Positions 57,157 to 64,000 of a stretch of DNA of 64,000 bases are shown in pieces; position 1 is the first letter of the stretch, and each line of letters starts with the position of its first letter. The notes under the pieces were generated by a model, which did no database searches, had not been told where the DNA came from, and saw only the letters and a program-made list of their open reading frames with translations. Both the position numbers and the translations under genes were made by a program. The DNA is from Cerioporus squamosus (Eukaryota > Basidiomycota > Agaricomycetes > Polyporales > Polyporaceae). The stretch covers positions 124,001 to 188,000 of the forward strand of contig JABYQS010000037.1 of assembly GCA_022592435.1 (NCBI GenBank). Reading direction: 5' to 3'.

Positions 57157-58440
57157 TCAATCCCAATGCATCTCTGCCTCGTATCGAGGTAGCGGCTCCA
57201 ATCCCGACCGCCCCTCACTAGCCAGCTGCGTCCTCAGCCCATCCAGCGCGCCTCGCAGAGCCGCGATCTCGTCCTGCAGGCTACGGTCGGTCGGCGAGGT
57301 AGCGACGTGCCCGGCTTCGCGTGACATCCGAGCCATCTTCGACGACTGCATATCACCAGCGATCTGCCCTTCGAGGGCTCGTATCCGCTGCATGAGCTCA
57401 GCTTGCTGCTCCGTGGTAGAGGCCCCGCTGACGGATGGAACACGAGTCATATGGAAGGATTCTGGAGATGCATGGTCAGCGGGGGCGAGCGGGATGGGGG
57501 CGTATGAGTGCAACATACGCCGATGGGGGGATTCGTAGCCCTGTGACTCGTCCGGCGAGCGAGGAGCACCATAGTAAGTGATGGACGCGGCGGCCGGGAG
57601 GAAAGAAGGCGACTGAGGCCCTGGCTTGTATCCCGGACTCCCTTGTCCCAGCATTTCGTCGTCGCTCTTGGATCCTGGCACTCCTACGCTGAAGATGGAT
57701 TCCGGTTTGTGGTGCTGTGGTCGGCGGCGGCGGAGAAGGAAGAAGGCAATCGCGGCAATTATGGCAAGGAGGACGACGCCGCCCACGGTTCCGCCGGCAA
57801 TAGCAGCGACGGGTGCGTGTGAAGGGGACGATGTGGGGGATGTGGGGGACGCAAGGCTGGTAGGCGTAGGGCTCGGTGTGGAGGAGACGGAGCTTGTATC
57901 GGCGATTTCAGCGGTATAAACGATGTAGTCGAAGAGGATCAAGGAAGCGTTCGTGCCAGTTGCGCGCATGACGAGCGTATGTCCGCTGTTGGAAAGGCTG
58001 TTGTTCGTGTACACTGGCACGCGGTACGAGATGTCCGCGGCGGCGTGGGGCATGTTGACGAACTGGCCGACGAGCTCGTCGTCGATGAAGAACGAAGTGT
58101 TCATAAAGGTGGTGGTGGCGGCAAATGTCCCCGGGACGAGGAAGTACACGTACACGGCTGTCCCAGCGAATGTTGCACGGACCTCTACGTCGGCCTGCCC
58201 CGGGGAGTAGGTGGCATCGTGCCAAGTGCTGTCGAACGTCTGTGAGACATCCGGTTTGATGGTGCAGCGTGTGCACTGCGCCCCTTGGTTCCATACGCTG
58301 TCCGGAGAGTATAGCGGCTGGAGACCCGTAACAACGTCGCCCAGTTCATCATCGATGGTGCGATTGACAGACAGTCCTGCTGCGAGACGTGTCCATAGCA
58401 AGCATGATAACAGGAGCGAGTATGCGAGCTGCCTGAGCAT
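57157..58440 (-). CDS. Receptor-like membrane protein, array member 5 (intact, intronless)
   Basis: 427 residues. The signal peptide is MLRQLAYSLLLSCLLWTRL. The ectodomain has NRTIDDELGDVVTG, WNQGAQCTRCT (CxxC), STWHDATYSPGQ, FAGTAVYVYFLVPG, FFIDDELVGQFVNMP and LILFDYIVYT. A Ser/Thr/Pro stalk leads to the helix (AAIAGGTVGGVVLLAIIAAI) and RRRRPQHH. The tail contains ESIFSVGVPGSKSDDE, then VPSVSGASTTEQQAEL, a coiled coil (MQRIRALEGQIAGDM, LQDEIAALRGALDGLR) and the end LPRYEAEMHWD. A complete, undamaged gene and the best reference for the array layout. Confidence 0.82.
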   Translation of the reverse strand: MLRQLAYSLLLSCLLWTRLAAGLSVNRTIDDELGDVVTGLQPLYSPDSVWNQGAQCTRCTIKPDVSQTFDSTWHDATYSPGQADVEVRATFAGTAVYVYFLVPGTFAATTTFMNTSFFIDDELVGQFVNMPHAAADISYRVPVYTNNSLSNSGHTLVMRATGTNASLILFDYIVYTAEIADTSSVSSTPSPTPTSLASPTSPTSSPSHAPVAAIAGGTVGGVVLLAIIAAIAFFLLRRRRPQHHKPESIFSVGVPGSKSDDEMLGQGSPGYKPGPQSPSFLPAAASITYYGAPRSPDESQGYESPHRRMLHSYAPIPLAPADHASPESFHMTRVPSVSGASTTEQQAELMQRIRALEGQIAGDMQSSKMARMSREAGHVATSPTDRSLQDEIAALRGALDGLRTQLASEGRSGLEPLPRYEAEMHWD

Positions 58441-59413
58441 CGGAGTGGTAGATGGCGTGGATCTTCGTTACGAGAATTCGGAAGCCTTGTCCTGTAAGTG
58501 GTCGACGGATGAGCTGAGCTGGAGCGGGCAGAACGAGTGAACACCGCATACTTACCTCCCACGTACGCACTACTGGCACCGAGTACGCGGAAACGAGGCG
58601 ACCTCGCCCCTACTAGGGCCTCTAGCCCGCCATCAAAATGTGTCGCCGTGAAGCTCTTTTGCCAATTGAGCTTTAGGAACCGCAGTCCGCGGGTGACTCC
58701 AGATGGGCATCCAGCTGAGCCGCTACCGCATTACGCATCGGCTCGCATCGGGCGGTCGCGCCCATAACCGTCCAGACATTTGACTTTAATAATTCCAAGC
58801 GGCACGGGTCAATCGTCAGGGCACCCTCCTTTCTCAGTCGCAATTTGAATGCCTTGCAATAATCGCAGATTCGTGAGTTCGTCTGCGATACTACCACCTG
58901 CCCCTAGAGTAGAGGTCAATCAACTGAGGCGAACAGCGATAAAAACAGCATGACGCACAGCCCTAGCATCTACATTGCACACACTTGAGCACTGGAGTGG
59001 GTCTTGTAGTAGTCTTGTGCTACCCGAGTAGCCGCGAGAATGTGACGAAGAAAGCGAGCGACGATGATGGTCATAGTCAGGTCCAATTCAGACGTCGCCG
59101 AGTCGCATCCGCTGCGGCTATGCACGGCTGGCGCTTGTTGCGAGCAGCGAGACGTCGGTGTTCTCGTCGGCCAGTCTTTCGCTACACAGACGATCATAAA
59201 GCATCAAAGTCACGCTGCTGGGACGTTCTGTCGGCATAAGCATGCTCATTCATCTACCGACCCCAATACATACTGTCGGATGGCATAATCGACGGGCACT
59301 ACAGTATACAAGGTCTGCATGGGACCTGACGAGACAAGCATAAATACGAGAGAGACGAATACAATGTAATATAGCCAAGGCCGGACCAAGGACATGTCCA
59401 TGAAAGTATACGC
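58441..59413. other. Intergenic region between the receptor array and histone H3
   Basis: About 970 nt, both flanking genes on the minus strand. It holds the member 5 promoter and the H3 3' UTR; no gene recognised. Confidence 0.45.
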
Positions 59414-60212
<799 letters not shown>

Positions 60213-61391
60213 AGCTAATCAATGAGGTGTTGGATGTGAGGATGTGGATAGACAGTCGACGAGCGACGGCGAAAACTTGAGCGGCGCTGCTTGCGGCGGT
60301 GGTGGTTGGGGACGACGAGGGGCGGTGGGACGACGAGCTGACTCTGCGAGTCTTGTTGAAGGTCCGATGGCGTGTTTCCCACGGTTGAAACTTCCGAGCC
60401 AACAAAGCACCAGAACGTCTCGCGCTTGGGCCATCTTCCGCGCCCGCCAGGCTGGAAGATTGCCCTTTCATGACTTTCCGCGACATTAGGCCGTCATCTC
60501 CTCTTCTGACTTCGTATCTGGGTTCTCAGTGATCTCCTCATGTTCGTTGCAAGACATTGAGAGGCATATATGCTGGTGCTCGTCCTGGGAGCGCATTGCA
60601 AGTCATGGAATGCAAGTACTGCGGTGGGCGCTTGTGTCGGAAGATACGCCACTCCCGCTGGACCTCGACCACACGATCGACCACCTCCATCCCTGGCTTC
60701 CTCTGCAGCCTCGGGCATGCTAGATATTCTCTGAAAGCTCACTAGTACGGTCTCACGAAGCTGCAACTTGCTCATGTTGCAAACACACTCGCTCTTGATA
60801 CACTGTACTACACGTTTGGCATCAATCCAGAGTCTTGGTTGTACTTCAAAATTAGTCGTTGTCCGACGGCTCGCGCTCATTCCTCAATCCAACACGTACA
60901 CCAAATATCGGGGTGTCTCTGGCTTCAGTGCGGACGCGTCGCCGGGCATGCTTTTAAGGCCGTCGCGCTTCCACCTGTTGCTCCTAGGCCTACTGATGCC
61001 GCTAATGGCGCCCTTCCTTGACATCCCGCCGCCATGTAACTTCACTGGCTATGCTTCCGCTTTTCAGAACGCTCACGAACATCTGCCTTGTGCCTCGTTG
61101 CATAATATCCCTCAGTTCACATGAAGCATTAGCTGAATATGTGCCGACGGGAGTTACACACCGAACTCGGTTCGCCGGCGGCTGTCTCGAAGAACTTCAA
61201 GTCGACTCGCGCGCCACCTTGGCTACATCCTCCGCTGCTCTCCATCGCTAATCCCATTCGCCCAGTCGTCGCGAGAGCTTTCTCGATGCTTGCTCCCAAA
61301 ACAACACTGCGCGAAATTCGAATACAATACTCCCATCATGGGGTAGTCCTAACCTGGCAGGCGATGAGCTGTACTGGGAAGGTCGCAGAAC
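60213..61391. other. Divergent intergenic region upstream of histone H3
   Basis: About 1.2 kb with no recognised gene. The left end is the H3 promoter; the right end leads into the CRE-containing promoter of the next gene. Confidence 0.45.
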
Positions 61392-61455
61392 TGACGTCAC
61401 TGCGCCCCATCCTCCTCATGCTGACGTCGGTGCGCCATCCTGGAAGTCATATAAG
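61392..61455 (+). promoter_or_regulatory. Paired CRE/ATF-like sites and TATA box
   Basis: A perfect CRE palindrome TGACGTCA (61392-61399) and a second site TGACGTCG (61422-61429) lie 30 bp apart inside a repeated block (CTGACGTC-x-x-TGCGCC). A TATA element (ATATAAG, 61449-61455) follows, about 95 nt before the ATG at 61549. CREs are bound by bZIP factors of the ATF/CREB type, which mediate stress responses in fungi. Confidence 0.65.
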
Positions 61456-61548
61456 TACCAAGGCCGACCCGCCGTGGCCTCATCTTCATCTCCTTCCAGA
61501 TACACTTGCACGACTTCTTTTCTTACTCACACAACACACATCATCATC

Positions 61549-62039
61549 ATGTCGTCCGGTGCTATGCAGTCCAACGTTGGCAACCCTCAGGTCTACAACG
61601 ACGGTGACCAGAGGTGAGTCGAACTCCCTGCGTGCATCCGGTTGGTCGATACTGATGCTTGTGTTCCAGGATCTCCGAGGCCGACCGCCGTGCAGAGATC
61701 GACCGCCAGAAGGCCAACCTGTCTGAAGGCCAGACAGGCGCACACAAGATCAATGACCCCAAGTGAGTTTCTTACCCCTTTGTAACTGAAGCTGCAGGGT
61801 GTTGACCATCTCGTTCTTATAGGGACGACCGTAACCTCCAGATTCGCGCCAAGCAGGAGCGTGTGCAGGAGCGTCAAGCACAGGTTGAGGAGCGTCAGCA
61901 GACCGTGACGAACCCTCTCGAGCCCGCGCAGAGGCATGGCAACGAGCCATCGAGGGGAGCACAGGTCGACGCTGAGCTACAGGCGGAGGATGAGGAGATC
62001 CTGAGGAAGAAGGGTGCATGGAATGGAACGTCGCACTGA
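61549..62039 (+). CDS. Small hydrophilic, charge-rich protein, unknown function
   Basis: 124 residues in three exons (61549-61613, 61670-61762, 61823-62039), starting MSSGAMQSNVGNPQVYNDGD. After splicing it reads RISEADRRAEIDRQKANL and NDPKDDRNLQIRAKQERVQE, then RQAQVEERQQTV and ends KKGAWNGTSH. It is very rich in Gln, Glu, Arg and Lys, has no hydrophobic core or Cys, and the middle should form a long charged helix. Such composition is typical of stress-induced hydrophilins, which fits the CRE-bearing, TATA-containing promoter, but I cannot name the family. Confidence 0.75.
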
Positions 62040-62270
62040 GGGTTCGTCTGTCGTCAATCATCAACGCCAACCGATGTAGCATAGTCATTGTACCATTATA
62101 ATACCGTTCTCGCGCCTCCACCGTTATACTTGTGTGCGTGCATGAGTTTTGAAAGCTGCTAGAGAATGATACTATGACAGGGCTCGCGGCATGGACGCGA
62201 ATGCAGGAAGCAAACAGCCGATCTAGAGTGCGTTACCGCCGCCCGTAACCGTTCAACAAACCGCGTTTGT
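62040..62270. other. Short intergenic region
   Basis: 3' UTR of the hydrophilic-protein gene and distal promoter of the homeodomain gene; no other feature seen. Confidence 0.5.
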
Positions 62271-62370
62271 CACGTGCACACGCGACGAGACACGCTCACG
62301 TGACTGACGCGGACGCGTTGTGTACGCGGTGTGCATGCGTTGATCAACTCCGTGTTGCCCTGGATAAATA
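62271..62370 (+). promoter_or_regulatory. Two E-boxes and TATA-like element before the homeodomain gene
   Basis: CACGTG occurs at 62271-62276 and 62297-62302. An ATAAATA element follows at 62364-62370, about 65 nt before the start codon. CACGTG is the core of fungal bHLH sites. Binding here is inferred only from sequence. Confidence 0.5.
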
Positions 62371-62432
62371 CCCGTCGCGCCGCCTGTCTCGCGCGTTTTG
62401 CCCCCGCTTTCTTTGTCCTTCGCCTGTCCCCC

Positions 62433-63859
62433 ATGCTGTCCTTCGCTTCTTCCTCACTTTCAAGGACATCGTCGATGTCTAGTGTGGGCTCCGACGACTC
62501 CCTAGCCGGATGCGACGCAGCCAGCACTCACTCCGCCGACACCACCAGCGACGGCGCCGTCAAGCGTACCCGCAAACGTTTCTCTAGCGTTCAACTCATC
62601 ATGCTCGAGCACCTCTACCGCAAAGCGTCCCATCCAACGCGTGAAGAACGTGAACAGGTTGCAAAGGACGCAGATATGTGAGTACCGCTCTCGCTTCCAT
62701 TCTTCACGCGCGTCGGCGGCGTCCGTTCCCTCCCTTTGCCCTTGCTTTTTCCACGCCCCGTCGTACATATACCCTCCAACACGCGTCATACCACGCGAAG
62801 TGCACGGTGCTGACGATCACGCACAGCGACATCCGCTCCGTCACGGTCTGGTTCCAGAACAAACGCCAGACAGACCGCCGCATACATCGCCAGCTCTCCG
62901 AACCTGTCGTGCAGCTCCCCCCATCGTCCCCGATGCCCCTCCCGCCCTCCTCCCCCTTCTCTGACGCGTCCGGGAACACGATCCACACCGTGCGCGAACG
63001 GGCACGCACGCTCTCCGGCAACTCCTGCGCCTCAGCACTGTCCGCCACATCCTCAACGCGGAAACGCGACAGGGAGCGCGAGGCAGACGCAATCCGGGCA
63101 CTGGCGCGACATGTCCGCCACAAGCCGTCTCGCACCATCTCCCTTGACGACATCGCCGCACGCAAGGAACGCCCCGCCCTCCTCCCGCGCACACCGCCAC
63201 AGCTGCAGTGCATCCCGTCGTCATCCTCCCCTGCACGCCCTCAGACGCCGGACCCTGATCTCAAGGAGGACAAGGACGAGGGCAAGCCTGCGCTGTGGCA
63301 GAACATGCCGTCGTCGCCCGCCGCGCCCGAGCCTGTGGCGCGTTCGGAGCGTGACTTGGTGCGGTACGGGAGCCGGCGGCTCACGCTCGAGTACGCGTGT
63401 GCGAGGGAGATGGTGGGCGGCAAGGAGCGGGAGAAGGTCGATCGTGTGCATGGGGAGAAGGAGCACAGGAGCAAGGACAAGAAGCACCGCAAGGTGCCCG
63501 GGCAGCATGACCATCGGAAGGAGAAGCGGCGTGCGGCGGATCCTCAACCGCGGCAGACGCGAGAGGCGCGCAAGGAGGAAGACGAGGAAGACCTCGACAT
63601 TCCGGTGGCGGATTGGGAGATGCATGGGGACACGGACACAGAAGGGATGCTCTCCGAGGCACCGGTGACGCCCTCAAGCAGCATCGACTTGAGCGAGCTG
63701 TCGATGCACGACCCGGCGAAGACGAGGGTTACGAACGCACCGAAGAAGGTGCACAAGGAGGAGGCCGTAGCGATGCAAGTCGAGCTCGCACGTCCGGCGC
63801 ACGACGAAGACATGATGAATGCCGCATACGTCCTCTTCGACCTCAGTCAACGTCGGTGA
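62433..63859 (+). CDS. Homeodomain transcription factor
   Basis: 425 residues in two exons (62433-62677, 62827-63859); the intron falls inside the homeodomain before recognition helix 3. The homeodomain spans about residues 44-103: KRTRKRFSSVQLIMLEHLYR, KASHPTREEREQVAK, then DIRSVTVWFQNKRQTDRRIH, with the conserved Trp, Phe, Asn and Arg. The rest is disordered: Ser/Pro stretches, basic KEHRSKDKKHRKVPG, acidic KEEDEEDLDIPVADWE and a C-terminal AAYVLFDLSQRR. It lacks TALE residues, so it is a typical homeobox protein rather than an HD1 mating-type protein. In mushrooms such genes often act in fruiting development; which one this is I cannot say. Confidence 0.85.
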
Positions 63860-64000
63860 CTCTGGAGCGTGGAGAGTTGAAGGGAGGACTCTTGGTTGCA
63901 TTTGGTCTGCACGAAGACGACGCAAAACGACCGCACTATCTCACGATTGTTTATGATATTATAGCAATGTACAAAAGCATGTAGAATACATACGCGCATA

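Overview
The window is nuclear DNA of a filamentous basidiomycete, most likely an Agaricomycete and possibly a polypore-type wood decayer. Genes are GC-rich and closely packed on both strands. They are cut by many GT-AG introns of about 40-70 nt, and upstream regions are pyrimidine-rich. The recognised proteins fit this: an AP-3 delta adaptin, Prp22, a GCK-III kinase, a BIRC6-like E2, a WFQNKR homeodomain protein, and a microsomal P450 family expanded in mushrooms. All exon structures below were read by eye from the sequence, without transcripts or alignments.

Left part (1-25 kb), mostly housekeeping: the C-terminal part of the splicing helicase Prp22; the mRNA export factor NXT1/p15; a 2-oxoglutarate/Fe(II) oxygenase with a GC-AG intron; AP-3 delta adaptin; a GCK-III/Ste20-type kinase whose first coding exon is only the start codon; a large BIRC6-like E2 with a Cys-rich module, one intron of which carries a 1.43 kb insertion between 8-bp direct repeats; a cation diffusion facilitator; an 88-residue single-pass membrane protein encoded head-to-head with it; and a Ser/Thr-rich secreted protein.

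Middle part (25-49 kb), more dynamic: a zeta-crystallin-type quinone reductase (Zta1); a dispersed P450 family with two intact genes and three decayed copies, including an inverted duplicate pair; a classical tyrosine phosphatase; an NR2C2AP-like discoidin-fold protein; two tandem F-box paralogues and a third F-box-like gene; and a type II membrane protein with an HVRRGD fucosyltransferase-like motif. No terpene cyclase or other backbone enzyme was seen, so I do not call this a biosynthetic cluster.

Right part (49-64 kb): the most interesting block is a same-strand array of five paralogous receptor-like proteins. Each has a signal peptide, a roughly 175-residue ectodomain with one CxxC pair, one transmembrane helix and a cytosolic tail that usually ends in a predicted coiled coil. 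I know of no described function for this family. Three members look intact, one has a one-base frameshift and one has lost the coiled-coil tail. The window ends with an intron-rich histone H3 gene, a small hydrophilic protein behind two CRE-like sites, and a homeodomain protein.
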